A stretch of 64,000 nt of DNA from Lota lota (taxonomy: Eukaryota > Chordata > Actinopteri > Gadiformes > Lotidae), in NCBI GenBank assembly GCA_026745465.1, contig JACYXH010000359.1:1447501-1511500 (forward strand), written 5' to 3'. Below are positions 23,851-35,201 of the stretch, piece after piece. Position 1 is the first letter of the stretch, and every line of letters begins with the position of its first letter. Made by a program: the position numbers and the translations under genes. The notes below the pieces were generated by a model, which worked only from the letters and a program-made list of their open reading frames with translations, had not been told where the DNA came from and ran no database searches.

Positions 23851-24550
23851 GTCTGGAACATAATTGTTTTATTAGCTCTGGTGGTGCATTAAACATACTT
23901 TTGGTCAGTTGGCAGTGTTTTCTTAACTATGCAACCATTACAATTACAAAGGATGAGAAGTTAAGTTGTTTTAGGGTTTCGTTAACCTTCAAGGTCACGA
24001 TTAGTAGCTCTATGTCCATTGTGCAACACGACAACTAATAATTGCGATTATTTTGCCCACTATTGTGATTACTATTGTACTTCAAATAATCAAATCAAAT
24101 AATATGTGCCTACTGTATTTAAAAAACAATAATGCAATTACTGACCTGTAAGTAATGGTTTTAAATTTTATTTTATGTAACATGCTTACAATGTCTAGAT
24201 TAGCTACTTGTCTTCCCACTGCTCAAGGTGTCACTGATTGGGGTTCAGAATCCCTCCATAGAAAGTTGTGTTAACACCCCTCCAATTCAGGCTCAATAGA
24301 AGGACAGGTGTGTAGCATTAACGCCTAATCTGACATAACCAGGTAAGCGTCACAGCCAATCACAAGTAATTCATTGAAGTCACATGCGTGTAGAGTAATC
24401 TACACTTCAAACCCATCAAAGTGGTGTAAGGATTTTCTCCTTTAAGACCTGCCTTCTTTATGGTACCATTGGCCCGATCTATTGATCTTACAGCTATATG
24501 ATTAATTGGGAAAAAATAACAACACGACCAAAGATCAAACCATTTCTGGA
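23851..24550. other. non-coding spacer downstream of tmem70
   Basis: AT-rich, no coding exon, RNA gene or clear repeat seen. Confidence 0.5.
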
Positions 24551-24556
24551 TTTATT
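24551..24556 (-). terminator. tmem70 poly(A) signal
   Basis: tttatt on the + strand reads AATAAA on the - strand, about 53 nt downstream of the tmem70 stop codon. The short 3' UTR this implies is plausible. Confidence 0.6.
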
Positions 24557-24608
24557 ACAGTATTTGATTGTTCTTTGGAAATGGGGACTTATTCTTTTCA
24601 GAAAACCC

Positions 24609-25054
24609 TCAGCCTTTATCAGGCCGCTCCAAGTCCTCCTCATTGAATGTGAATGGCTTGTCATAACCCATTAGATGATTGTAGTCACTGGGGAGATGGA
24701 AGAGGTCAGGATTCACCAGCATGCCCATCCGGCCAGCGTAGAACGTGGTGAACATCTTGGCGACGGCTGGAATGCTCACCTCCCCCTGTTTAAACACAGT
24801 CCTCTTCTCCATCAGGAAGATGTTGCATGTGACAGCCGTGTAGGTGTCCTCGTCAGCGTTGTGGTACAGCCTGATAACATAACCCTTGGTGAGCAGGTGG
24901 AGGAGGACAGGTGTGACGAAAGTGAAGAGGCTGATGATGGCGATGAAGGAAGCCTGTAGAGCCAAACTCTGCGTGGCCAGCCCTGACTTGAAGAGGACGT
25001 GTGGCATTAAAAACAGACTTGTGCTGCTGCTGGTGTAGGAGAACATCTTCACGC
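24609..25054 (-). CDS. tmem70: transmembrane protein 70, mitochondrial, exon 3 (terminal)
   Basis: TMEM70 is an inner mitochondrial membrane protein that helps assemble ATP synthase (c-ring stage). This terminal exon follows a ctcctcag acceptor and ends with TGA at 24609-24611. It holds both membrane helices, the second clearly visible as FIAIISLFTFVTPVLLHLL, then the family signature LTKGYVIRLYHNADEDTY, TTFYAGRMGMLVNP and DYNHLMGYDKPF. Exon phases (1 nt carried over from exon 2, giving GVKMFSY) agree. Exons 1-3 predict about 251 residues, close to the human protein (about 260). The match to human TMEM70 is from memory and strongest across the KGYVIRLYH and NHLMGYDK blocks. Confidence 0.93.
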
Positions 25055-25500
25055 CTGAGGAGAGATACACATGTATAACAATGAAAATATTATTATCAAA
25101 CCTATAATATGTTGTCTTCCCGTCCAGCAGCTCCTAACTTTTCAACTATGGGGATTCCTCTCAAGGGTTCCCTCTCAAAGTATTATTAGTAGTTCAAATA
25201 GTTGTGGTTATAAGTCAAAAATATATAACAGGACCACCGTGTTAACTTGACCCTCATAGGGCTTTAGTTGGTGCCTTCAAGTCATTTATGATTATATATA
25301 AAAACATGTTTGGCAACTGTGAAATGATTATGGACTAATAAATAATATATTTAATTGAAAATAAAATGTTTATTGCTCACAAATGGCTTATTTTTTTTTA
25401 ACTTACCTTAAAAACAAATGGTGTAGCCTTACACTTTGTATCACATTTTGTAGGTATGTCGTGCAGCATTGGCAAACGATTTAAATAACATTTGACTTAC

Positions 25501-25621
25501 CAATAATAGCTTTACCAAGGCTACCAGTGTAAACAAGTTTCCCTTTCTCAGAGAAGTTTGCCACAGCAGTGGAGAGAGTGTGTGAAGAGAGACACAGGGG
25601 TTGAAAGGGTTTGCACTGCAT
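25501..25621 (-). CDS. tmem70: transmembrane protein 70, exon 2
   Basis: 121-nt exon between a gtgcacag acceptor and a gtaagt donor. It encodes a short matrix-side stretch ending NFSEKGKLVYTGSLGKAIIG, the conserved S-E-G-LVYTG segment that precedes the first membrane helix in TMEM70. Starts in phase 0, ends in phase 1, as required by exon 3. Confidence 0.88.
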
Positions 25622-26519
25622 CTGTGCACAGAAAATTATACAAGATGGCAAAAGGTTAAAGTCAATCACCAAAATCAACCCACCACCATAGATACCATTG
25701 TTATCCAATCATACAAACAAGAATGAGATAAATAACCGTACTTAATGAGCCAGTGAGCCCACTGTTTCAGCTGAAATTCGAACAGTATGTGATTAAAAAA
25801 TAATGCGTTTTGAGCTGTTTTAGGAAAGAGGGGGGCGTGTTATCCCCATGGTTACGACCCACGCCAACTTTATATTTTTTTATTAGTCATTGTATAACTG
25901 TTATGAGCATTATAATAAGCAATGTTGTACATAAAATGCGCCACACACCGTGGCGTTATACTATAAGTGTCCGAAAAGTCCAACTTTATTCAGGCTATGG
26001 TAAACTGTGATGGATTGTCATTAGGACATTCTTTTGTCCACAGTAGTTTGTACTATTCATACAAATAATAATTGACAATGTCAGCCCTGTTTTTCTTTTC
26101 ACAAAAAACTGTACATATGGCAATCCAAATCAAAGTCACTTTTGGAGGTCAGGGGTGTGCCTTCGTATGAATAAGCGTACTCGTGACAAAAATACTAAAA
26201 TATCAAAAAGGAATCTTGTAATTTTCAAATAATTATTCGAGGGCTTTCTGCTGAATAAATGGCATTTGGATTACAACCATGGCACAATACCTTTATAATA
26301 CTATAAGACGCTAACGGTTTCCGTTTTAAGTCTCCCGTTTCCAGAGAAGAACATACGATTTATTGATCAATCCTATATCTGTCGCTGTGCTAACTATTAA
26401 ACTATATATATTAACTATAAAACGCTAAGATTCATTTAAGTTATTGTTGTTGATTCAAGTGAGAACGATCCCTAAAAAAAACAATTTCGACATTTATGAA
26501 CAAGCTTGTTTAATAGTAC

Positions 26520-26708
26520 CTTGACATTCACGTAGTGGAACGACCTTTTAAGAATAGAGGATAGCGTCCTTTGGTGAATGCATGACAGTCCACTGTAGCG
26601 TGTCATACAGCCTTGTTTTCCGAAAAACTGAGTTTCAAATTGGATATTTCTTAAAGACTGCGGGCCAATACACCGGTGCAATCCTCGAAGTAGAGTTATA
26701 TAAAGCAT
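26520..26708 (-). CDS. tmem70: transmembrane protein 70, exon 1 (mitochondrial targeting)
   Basis: 63 codons starting at the ATG at 26706-26708 and ending in a gtacta donor. The translation (MLYITLLRGLHRC, then GCMTRYSGLSCIHQRTLSS) is rich in Arg/Lys, Ser and hydrophobic residues, with a single Glu, as expected of a cleaved mitochondrial presequence. This region is poorly conserved in TMEM70, so the start rests on the open frame, phase 0 junction and position. A slightly earlier donor (gtgaat, 26531-26526) is also in phase and would shorten the exon by 4 codons. Confidence 0.7.
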
Positions 26709-27464
26709 TTTTTTTTTGTATATTTGAAATAGATGTGTTAAATAGAAGTGCTAGCCATAAGTAAATGGAAAGACGTCGATTCTTTCTTGCAAACGTGAAA
26801 GCTGAGTTTGTTGTGATGACGTGCTTCTTCTTCTTGTTTAGATATAAAGGGAACCTTGACCTGCGCCTTGCTGCCACCCACAGGTTTGGAGGTCACTACT
26901 GTGAAAATTCATAAAAATCCTGAAATAAAAAGAGAAATAAAAACATGCCAAAGTTCAGCATATTGAGGTTCATGGTTGATTAAAAAATATACGCAGTAGC
27001 GATGATTGCTTATTTTGGAAACATGAAGATGATTGGAGACGAATACTGGCTAGCAGGGGCGATTCTAGGATGAAACAGTGGGGTTCCGCCCCTAATGAGG
27101 ATGTGACATGCGTATTGTGCCTTGCGTTAGTGTTCAAACCCCCTGCTAAATCACACATTTTACTGGATAACAATTAATATATTATATTTTTCTATATGTT
27201 ATATTTTAATTTACAACAATAATACTTTTAATGAATTACTAGTAAGTAATATGAGTTTTACACCACAAAACATCGTCTTTAGATTACAGCCCGCAACGTA
27301 CTGCGTAATTACTCAGTAGTTACGGTGTAATATTTTGAACTAACAGTGTACCAATTTAGTACGTACCAATACTTATATGTAGGTACTTGGGAACAAGATG
27401 TGAAGTCATGAAATAAAGGGATAACAATTCGCGATCTTACAAATAACTTATATTGTTATTTTCT
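26709..27464. other. upstream of tmem70, no clear promoter motif
   Basis: The tmem70 5' UTR and promoter should lie in the first few hundred bases here, but I see no TATA box or CpG-rich stretch. The remainder is AT-rich non-coding sequence. Confidence 0.4.
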
Positions 27465-27775
27465 AACTACTGCTACTAAATACGACCTACTATGCAATAA
27501 TCCGGAGGTTTGGGAGGAATTAAGAGATAATTTCGACTGTAGTTATTATTAACTACTGGGTAACTATTTTATTATTACGTGGTCAGTACGACCAACTGAT
27601 TAATAATCTGGACGTTTGGGAGGAATTTAGAGAAAATTAAACAGTAGTTATTATTAACTACTGGGTAACTTTTATATTATTACAGGGTATGTGCGACCTA
27701 CTGAGCAATATTCCGGACGTTTGGGAGGAATTTATAGAATCTATACTGTAGTTATTATTATCTACTGGGTACCTA
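27465..27775. repeat. three tandem copies of a ~106-bp unit
   Basis: The block cgacctactgagcaat, ccggacgtttgggaggaatt, tagttattattaactactggg recurs three times with starts about 106 bp apart (the aggaat word falls at 27515, 27621 and 27726). The copies differ by several substitutions, so the array is not recent. Confidence 0.8.
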
Positions 27776-28516
27776 CACTGTAACATTTTGTTTACAGTAA
27801 ATTACTGGCAATTAGTTGCATTACCTTCACACTAATTTACCTTAAATTATTCACAGTAAATTACAATAAAACCATAACTGTATGCTGTAACTTCATAGCT
27901 GCCATGCCCATGGAATTACTGTTATATAGCAGTGTAACTGCCTCTGTCACGTTGGTTTGTTTAGGTATTTGCACTTTTTATTATTTAATTTATTTTGAAT
28001 TGTACGGTACAACAAGACGGAACTAATTCTTGGTTCCGCCCGAGTGTTGTCACGCGGGCGCCTTTTAGCGACCCTAAGGGAAACTTGACCGCATGGGCGA
28101 ATTATTTTCCACTGTTAGCGTGTTCAAGTACATACTTACCGAAGAAGCTAAAGGACATTAAAAGGATGTTTAGCACCTCTGGGACAAGCCGCAATGAGGT
28201 TTGTTAACTAGTTACTTTGCTGAGAGTGTTTGTGTTTACATGCGTCATTTTTGGTGTGAAATGTGCATGGAGTGTCTAGTTGTGAGTTGATTGTAGCGCC
28301 GAATGTGTGACACATGCACACGGCGTTATTTTTGTTAATGTATTTTTTCTTTTTCTTTAACCCAGTTCTCACGGGTTGAACAGCAATAAAACCCTGTATA
28401 TAAATCAAGATCTCATGCCTCATGCGTGTCACCGGAGGAGCTACAAGCAGTATGTAGCTGTGGAATTACAGTATCAGTATGCTGTACATAATTGATTGCC
28501 AGTAATGTACTGTAAA
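27776..28516. other. non-coding, likely old MITE split by Gypsy-A
   Basis: The stretch is dominated by ttacagtaaattac-type words on both sides of Gypsy-A (for example at 27792, 27851, 28500 and after 31360), suggesting that Gypsy-A landed in an older interspersed repeat. The + strand frame at 27995-28207 (70 codons) is unrecognised. Confidence 0.4.
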
Positions 28517-29048
28517 TGTTGTGGTACAGAGCTAGGACCCAAACGCGAGACACCAAGACAGAGATGGAGTGGGGTCGAAAGGGGTTTATTTGCAGCAAAG
28601 ACAATGGCTAGGCAGGTGGATAGTAGGTTGATGAACGTAGACAGGCGAGTGGTCGTTTAGCAGGGAAGGTAGACAGGCGAGTGAAGGCTGGAGTCGGGAT
28701 GGAACCGGGAGGACTAGAGAAGGACACGCGCGTTAGACAGGCAAGGACTGGGTAACTAGAACTAGAACTAGAACTAGAACTAGAACTAGAACTAGAACTA
28801 GAACTAAAGCTAAGCCAAGCTAAGCTATAACTAGAACACTGGAACGAGGTACTGACTTAGTAAAGTGTAACGACGAACTGGCGCCGGCTGATTGATGAGG
28901 CGGGAAGAAGTAGGGTGCGTTGATTGAAGATTGGAGACCGGTGTGTAGAGCGGAGTGCACGAGGGTAATTGGTGACGGAAAGGTAAACAAAGCCACATGG
29001 GGAAGTGACAGCCGGCTCCACTAGGTGGTGGCAGAGGGTCCTGTTACA
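28517..29048 (-). repeat. Gypsy-A 3' LTR
   Basis: 532 bp. It carries an expanded ctagaa hexanucleotide array (about 8.5 copies, 28756-28806), versus about 4 in the other LTR. A - strand AATAAA (tttatt at 28586-28591) marks the R/U5 side. Confidence 0.9.
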
Positions 29049-30832
29049 GTACCCCCCCCTCTACGACCGCCTCCAGGCGGACGAACGGGGTGAGAGGGGT
29101 GCTGCCGATGAAAGTCCCGAATAAGGGAAGCGTCCAGGATACGACTCCGCGGAACCCAGGACCGCTCCTCAGGTCCGTAGCCTTCCCAGTCCACCAGGTA
29201 CTGGAAACCTCGGCCGCGACGACGCACGTCGAGGAGGCGTCTGACCGTGTACGCCGGATGGTCGTCGATCAGCCGGGGGGGAGGTGGCGCCGGGGACGGA
29301 GGAGACAGTGGACTAGAGGAGACGGGCTTCAGCTGGGAGACGTGGAAGGTGGGGTGAATGCGGAGAGTAGGGGGGAGCTTGAGGCGGACGGCACAAGGGT
29401 TGATCAGGGACTCAACCTCAAACGGTCCGACAAACCGGGGGGAGAGTTTCTGAGCAGACCCCTTTAAAGGAAGGTCCTTGGACCGGAGCCAGACCTTGTC
29501 ACCGGGGGAGTACTGCGGGGCCGGTTGTCGGTGCTTGTTCGCCTGGTGTTGAGAGCGGGAGGATGCACGGAGAAGTGCGGAACGAGCATGCTTCCAGGTG
29601 CGCTGGCAGCGGCGTAGGTGAGCCTGAACGGAGGGAACAGCGATCTCAGCCTCCAAAGCAGGGAACAGGGGCGGTTGGTAGCCGAGAGAGCACATGAACG
29701 GGGACAGACCAGTAGATGCATTGATGAGGGTGTTGTGGGCATACTCAACCCAGGGAAGTTGAGTACTCCAGGACGATGAGTTGGTGCTGGTCACGCAGCG
29801 GAGTGCGGCTTCCATTTCCTGGTTCGCCCTTTCGGACTGCCCGTTGGTCTGTGGATGGTAGCCGGAGGAAAGACTGACCGTGGTTCCCAGAGCCGCACAG
29901 AACGCACGCCAGACCTGGGAGATAAACTGCGGACCCCGGTCCGACACAATGTCCAACGGAATGCCATGGAGACGGAACACATGTGAAACCAAAAGGTCCG
30001 CGGTCTCTCTGGCGGAGGGGAGCTTAGGGAGCGCAATGAAGTGCGCAGCCTTGGAAAAACGATCAACGACCGTGAGGACGGTGGTGTTACCATCAGAAGC
30101 GGGAAGGCCGGTGACAAAATCCAAGGCAACGTGGGACCATGGACGACTGGGGATAGGCAGGGGTCGGAGCAAACCGGAACGTGGTTGGGTAGAGGTCTTG
30201 CTACGGGCACAGACGGCACACGCTGCGACGAAAGCCCGGAAGTCAGCGTCCATGGCGGGCCACCAGAACCGCCGACGGACGAAATCTAGGGTTCGCGTTA
30301 TGCCTGGGTGACATGTGAGTCTCGAGGAGTGTGCCCAGGTGAGCACCTTGGACCTCACCACTTCAGGGTGTTGTCGCTGGGCCTGGAGAACGGCGGATTC
30401 GACCTCCAGAGTGAGCGTAGCGACAAGGCAGACAGACGGCAGGATGGGTTCCGGTTCCGTGCAAGTGTCCTCGGGAGAATGTAAACGGGATAGAGCGTCC
30501 GGCTTAACGTTGCGGGAACCAGGTCGGTAGGTTAGGGTGAGGAGCCGGAACACAAGACCACATTGTAAAAGGAAATCCCGACAGGTACCCAGATCACCTC
30601 CGTAACGTTCGGGGGCCGGGATGTATGACTCATGTGAGGTGGCTGGCTGGGGAGAGGCAGAGGGTAGAGGCGGCTCAACGGGAGTTGGCACTGAAACCTG
30701 GATAGCCTGGACAGCAGTAGCAATCCTTTGGACGACGGTCTTTATCTCCGCCAGATCCTGGTCGTGACGTCCGAGCAACGCTCCCTGACCGCTGATGGCC
30801 TGGTTCAAGGAACTGATGTCTGCTGGGTCCAT
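29021..30832 (-). CDS. Gag-integrase-chromodomain fusion ORF of Gypsy-A
   Basis: 603 codons, open from ATG at 30830-30832. Residues 1-95 are the Gag N-terminus ([16 protein letters not shown] with a coiled-coil-like stretch, ending [12 protein letters not shown]). At about residue 95 the frame jumps directly to the end of RNase H ([18 protein letters not shown]). Integrase follows: HHCC zinc site ([12 protein letters not shown] to CAVCARSK), catalytic Asp in [13 protein letters not shown], Asp in [11 protein letters not shown], Glu in [12 protein letters not shown], and a GPFEV (GPY/F-type) motif. A chromodomain ([28 protein letters not shown]) ends the protein. Protease and reverse transcriptase are absent. 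The element could not replicate alone, but the retained integrase and chromodomain are unbroken. Codons upstream of this ATG, within the 5' LTR, are also open but probably not used. Confidence 0.9.
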   Translation of the reverse strand: MDPADISSLNQAISGQGALLGRHDQDLAEIKTVVQRIATAVQAIQVSVPTPVEPPLPSASPQPATSHESYIPAPERYGGDLGTCRDFLLQCGLVFRLLTLTYRPGSRNVKPDALSRLHSPEDTCTEPEPILPSVCLVATLTLEVESAVLQAQRQHPEVVRSKVLTWAHSSRLTCHPGITRTLDFVRRRFWWPAMDADFRAFVAACAVCARSKTSTQPRSGLLRPLPIPSRPWSHVALDFVTGLPASDGNTTVLTVVDRFSKAAHFIALPKLPSARETADLLVSHVFRLHGIPLDIVSDRGPQFISQVWRAFCAALGTTVSLSSGYHPQTNGQSERANQEMEAALRCVTSTNSSSWSTQLPWVEYAHNTLINASTGLSPFMCSLGYQPPLFPALEAEIAVPSVQAHLRRCQRTWKHARSALLRASSRSQHQANKHRQPAPQYSPGDKVWLRSKDLPLKGSAQKLSPRFVGPFEVESLINPCAVRLKLPPTLRIHPTFHVSQLKPVSSSPLSPPSPAPPPPRLIDDHPAYTVRRLLDVRRRGRGFQYLVDWEGYGPEERSWVPRSRILDASLIRDFHRQHPSHPVRPPGGGRRGGGTVTGPSATT

Positions 30833-30837
30833 GTTTG

Positions 30838-30847
30838 GCCAGTTCGT
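30838..30847 (-). promoter_or_regulatory. Gypsy-A primer-binding site, self-priming type
   Basis: Two nt inside the 5' LTR the - strand reads ACGAACTGGC, which is exactly complementary to GCCAGTTCGT inside the same LTR (+ strand acgaactggc at 31185-31194). No tRNA-like TGG start is present. In Tf1- and sushi-type chromoviruses the 5' end of the mRNA folds back to prime at such a site. That would place the transcript start near 31194. Confidence 0.6.
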
Positions 30848-30849
30848 AC

Positions 30850-31360
30850 TGTTGTGGTACAGAGCTAGGACCCAAACGCGAGACACCAAGACAGAGATGG
30901 AGTGGGGTCGAAAGGGGTTTATTTGCAACAAAGACAAGGGCTAGGCAGGTGGATAGTAGGTCGATGAACGTAGACAGGCGAGTGGTCGTTTAGCAGGGAA
31001 GGTAGACAGGCGAGTGAAGGCTGGAGTCGGGATGGAACCGGGAGGACTAGAGGAGAAGGACACGCGGGTTAGACAGGCAAGGACTGGGTAACTAGAACTA
31101 GAACTAGAACTAGAACTAAAGCTAAGCTAAGCTAAGCTATAACTAGAACACTGGAACGAGGTACTGACTTAGTAAAGTGTAACGACGAACTGGCGCCGGC
31201 TGCTTGATGAGGCGGGAAGAAGTAGGGTGCGTTGATTGAAGATTGGAGACCGGTGTGTAGAGCGGAGTGCACGAGGGTAATTGGTGACGGAAAGGTAAAA
31301 AAAGCCACATGGGGAAGTGACAGCCGGCTCCACTAGGTGGTGGCAGAGGGTCCCGTTACA
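30850..31360 (-). repeat. Gypsy-A 5' LTR
   Basis: 511 bp, TG to CA. It differs from the 3' LTR by about eight substitutions, a short indel and fewer ctagaa units. Confidence 0.9.
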
Positions 31361-32594
31361 GTAAAATATTGTACATTTGACTTGTTAACTGTGATTGTAC
31401 CACACCTACATAAACATAACACATAAAAACAAAGAATAATCTCCATTTTATATTTTAATTCAGCAGTTCAAGTGAAAGTACAACTACATTTCAAATCAAC
31501 AAAGAACCACAACAGTATCTCTTAAAGCCCTTTACTCAAGACATATTTTTGCACAACACATTTTATGGTTATCTAATTTTCACTCTGTCAATTAAGACTA
31601 GGCATGTGAAATTGTTCATCTACTGTGATGTAATAGGGGAATTTGAGTGTAAACAAAATGTAAAAGAAATCCCCAGTGTAAACAACCTTTAAAACAATAA
31701 TTTTGCGCTACAGCAAAACATACAAAACGTCAGCGGTTAAAAACACTTTCAACGGACTATGTGAGTGTCTCATGTTAATGTCCTTTTAGAAAATCTGAAC
31801 ACCATGAGGTCTACATCACCATTCAAAGTCCACAAGTTTCGCAAAAGTGTGCTCATATGTGGGTTGATTCCTCCACGCTTCCTCGATTTGGAGCCCGTCT
31901 CAGTGTTAATGCCCAAGAAGCACCTGTAAACAATAAGCTCAAAAAAGACCACATGTCCGCAGCTCACAGGCAGTGTACTCTCTTTGCCATGTTATATCAA
32001 AAGGAGAAAGTTGGAGAGTGTTGGGCTGCTGAATTCGGATTGACCAAACGCAGAGAGGACCAATCAGAGACGGCTCAACCATAGCGCTCATTCCCACATT
32101 GCTTACAATTACGTTCTAAGAGAATCAGATGAAGGCTCTTTAGTTAACAAATGTCAGAAGAATGTAGCACTGATAAAATCAAATAATCAATAAAGCATAG
32201 GAGGTAGGCAAGCTTGTATGCCAAGTGAACAAGCATATCTGCTATATGCAAGCAAGATGAGAAGGTTGTCTGGTTTATCAAGCAAGAAGGCCAAGCAAGC
32301 TATGCAGTACAATGTTAATTTAAGTGTTGGGTGAATTTCAGAGTCCACGAGCCATCCTCAGGATACTGCAGATTTAAATTGTAGTAGCTCACAAAGACTG
32401 AAGCTATCCCATTGATGAAGTTGTCGTGTGGTCCCATCACCACTTGTCATTCAATGCACAGCATTCAAGCCCTAGGCTCGTCCCTGCTCGGGGGGTAGTA
32501 CTTTCCAAAAGTGCACGATCTTTGGGGCTGGGGCTTGCAGCGCTGAACATCTCTACTTGGTCGAGAACTCTAAGCATTTTATTTCAGCCATTTC
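31361..32594. other. non-coding stretch between Gypsy-A and a solo LTR
   Basis: No gene recognised. Open frames at 31770-32084 on both strands overlap each other and show no family resemblance. Confidence 0.5.
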
Positions 32595-33123
32595 TGTCAT
32601 GCCATCCTCTGCCACCACCTAGTGGCGCCGGCTGCCATCCCATCACGTGCACTCTGGTCTCCACTCCTGTCATCAATCAACAATCACGTGCACTCCGGTC
32701 TACACTCCTGTCATCCATCAGCAATCAACGCACTCTATTCCCTGCCTTCCTAGCAGCCGGCGCCAGTTTGTTGTTTATACTCCTCGAGTTAGTACTTCGT
32801 TCCCACACTATAGATTCTCGTTTTCCCTGTTCCTCGCCTGCTCCTAACCTGTCTTCACCTTGTGCCCAGCTCTTCCCGGATCCTTCCCTGCTTCCTGACC
32901 CCCGACTGCCTGACTGCCTTCCCGTTAACAAAGCTCCGCCTGCCTGACTCCCCGTCTGTCATTGCTACTCTGTCTGCCTATTTCCTGCCTGCCGCTGAAC
33001 CTCTGCCTGCCCGACCACGGCCTGCTTTATCCCTGCCTGCTTGTCAATAAATCCCTTTAAACCCTTCACCTTTCTCCGCCTTGTGGTGTCCAGCATTTGG
33101 GTTCCCAGTGCCGTACCATAACA
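32595..33123 (+). mobile_element. solo LTR related to Gypsy-A
   Basis: From tgtcatgcc to gccgtaccataaca. Shared landmarks with the Gypsy-A LTR (opposite orientation) are the near-terminal cctctgccaccacctagtgg, the ccggcgccagttt block that contains the self-priming motif, and AATAAA (33046-33051) followed by ccctttaaaccc and ggtgtccagcatttgggtt. Overall it is well diverged. No target-site duplication is evident. The open frame on the + strand across it is incidental. Confidence 0.75.
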
Positions 33124-33880
33124 AATTAAATATCTGCAACCGCAAACCGACTGTTTGTTGTTAACTTCGACAGGAGTTAATCACACACAGTACACTTACT
33201 GCATCCATAGTGGTAAATCATGAAACGTAAAATTAATCCTTTGTGGTATCGTGGTTTCGGGCTAGGTATGACTCGGAGAGTGGTAAATGTTCAACACGTG
33301 CAAATATGTGGTCCAATGAAGGTACTGATGTTAGCTTGAATATCATGTGGTCTAAATAAAGCATAGAACAAATTAATTTACATCAAACTACATTCATAGA
33401 CCTATAATTCTAGCTATCTGTTATATGTATTGATCATTCATCACGAAAGCAGTTGGCGCTACAAGCATACTGCCGGACCTGAATATAGGTTGCTTTTGAT
33501 AACATGGTGTGCAGTTGCAATGCAACAGTTTCGTTTAGGATAAACAACTTCCTCCGAAAGAGTGATAGCCTACTTTAAGTTATCGAACAGAGGAACAACC
33601 TCAAAATGTAACGTCTTCAAAATAAGGATGGGTCAGAAAAACGGAATTTTTGATTATTTGTTTACGAAGGTCAAAGCCGATTGCTTACATTTGGACAGTT
33701 TTTTCCCCCATTCAAATAAACACAAAATAACGGACAGAACTAGAGTTGTTTCTGTAGCCCCATTCATTGTTTTTTTATTAAGCATACACAGAAAGACAAT
33801 ATACACAATACACAAGCATAAATATTAATGTATATATATATGTATATATACTTTATATATATATATATATATACATACAT
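33124..33880. other. non-coding, ends in (TA)n/(CATA)n tract
   Basis: No gene seen. A TA-rich microsatellite (33829-33880) ends in acatacat, the insertion point of the next element. Confidence 0.6.
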
Positions 33881-35201
33881 TGTTAGATCCGTCACTATGT
33901 GAAGCTTGTTGTCCTGTAACAGTTGTTAACAAGCTGGTGGGGAGATTCGCCCAGACCCTAACTACTGAATGCCAGACGCCTACCCCGCTTACTCCGGCGC
34001 CCCACCTCTGGGCATAACCCTGGCAAGAACCGTGGCTGCCGATCGCGTCTGTGTAGTAGCTCTCCCCTGGGACCTGTGCACTTGGAAGTTTGCTGGGATT
34101 TGTTTAAGAGTTTGGAAGGGAATAACTCTAGGGATATGTTTCTTGAACGAGGACTAGGTAACCTCTTAGAATCACGATGCTTGTTCCGTCTCTACCGTTG
34201 TCCGAAAGAAGAGGGCGTCGGCCGATGAAAAACGGTTAAAATTATTTTATTTGCTGGATTACAGGGGGGGACATTGCATAAAGCTAAAAATACCATCAAT
34301 AAAAAGTTAAAGGGAAAAAAATAGAATAATAAAAAGGATACTTTCTATAAGTAATCTAAAGAAAAGGTTAAAACAACGATCACACATATGGCTTACTTGT
34401 GGTGTCAAGCCGTATCAATTGCCGGGGAGAAAGGGAAAATATCCCTTTTTGGAACATGGCCGAAAAAGTTCTATTCGTTTTTTCTGTCCGTAATTCTTCT
34501 GTGGGCCCGCAGCTGTAAGCCTTCCTAGCTTCTTAGGGCTATGGGAGGAATCCTCTCTTCGGAGATTGGGCGGTCAAGGCTAGCTTCTGGTAAAAATGCG
34601 AGGCTGATAGAAGTTTTGAGAAGAAACTCTCTTCTCCTATTTCCTGAAATCTTTCTAAGTCTTTTTAGTATTTTCTTCTTCTCCGGACTTTAGGTGGCCG
34701 TCCGGCATGTGGCCGTCCGGCATGGAGCCGCCGTGGGTAGGATTCCTCGCTATTCCTGCCCCGGGCAGACCTTTTTATAAAACAGATATGACCTTGACCA
34801 GTCCACGCCCTTTTATTACTTATTTATGATGCTGTCATCACCTAAATATGCTGACATCACCTATGCTATCCTCCATTTTGTCAACTATATGAACTGCAGC
34901 TGGTGTTCTTCTGCTGATGTCAGCTAAGCTACTCGTTTTTTGGTGATCTTATCAGTACTCATCAAACCCTCACAGGCAAGGCCAACTTTCCCAAGTAAAA
35001 CAATTAGGTTATGTTCCAAACAATAACAATACCCCACGTATGCCATAATACATAAAACAGTAATTATCCTCAGAGACCTGTAAGTCACACCAGACCTGAA
35101 TGGTGAGCCCATGTACCCTTAGTTAACAGTGTTATACTATCTCTAGACATAGAATAGTTTGCACCTGCCAACCGGGCTTACTAACATTGGATGCAGTACA
35201 T

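Larger units (their letters stand above)
28517..31360 (-). mobile_element. Gypsy-A: Ty3/Gypsy chromovirus, internally deleted
   Basis: Complete insertion flanked by the 5-bp duplication gtaaa (28512-28516 and 31361-31365). The LTRs (28517-29048 and 30850-31360) begin TG and end CA and are about 98% identical, apart from hexanucleotide copy number and a small indel. Transcription is on the - strand: the 5' LTR is at 30850-31360, the primer site just below 30850, and a polypurine tract (AGAGGGGGGGG on the - strand) at about 29052-29062. At 2.8 kb it is roughly half the length of a full element. The missing part is the end of gag, protease, reverse transcriptase and most of RNase H. Confidence 0.93.

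Noticed and set aside
29090..30530. Several + strand open frames across Gypsy-A
   Set aside because: They are antisense to the integrase frame, GC-rich and without recognisable domains; shadows of the - strand coding sequence.
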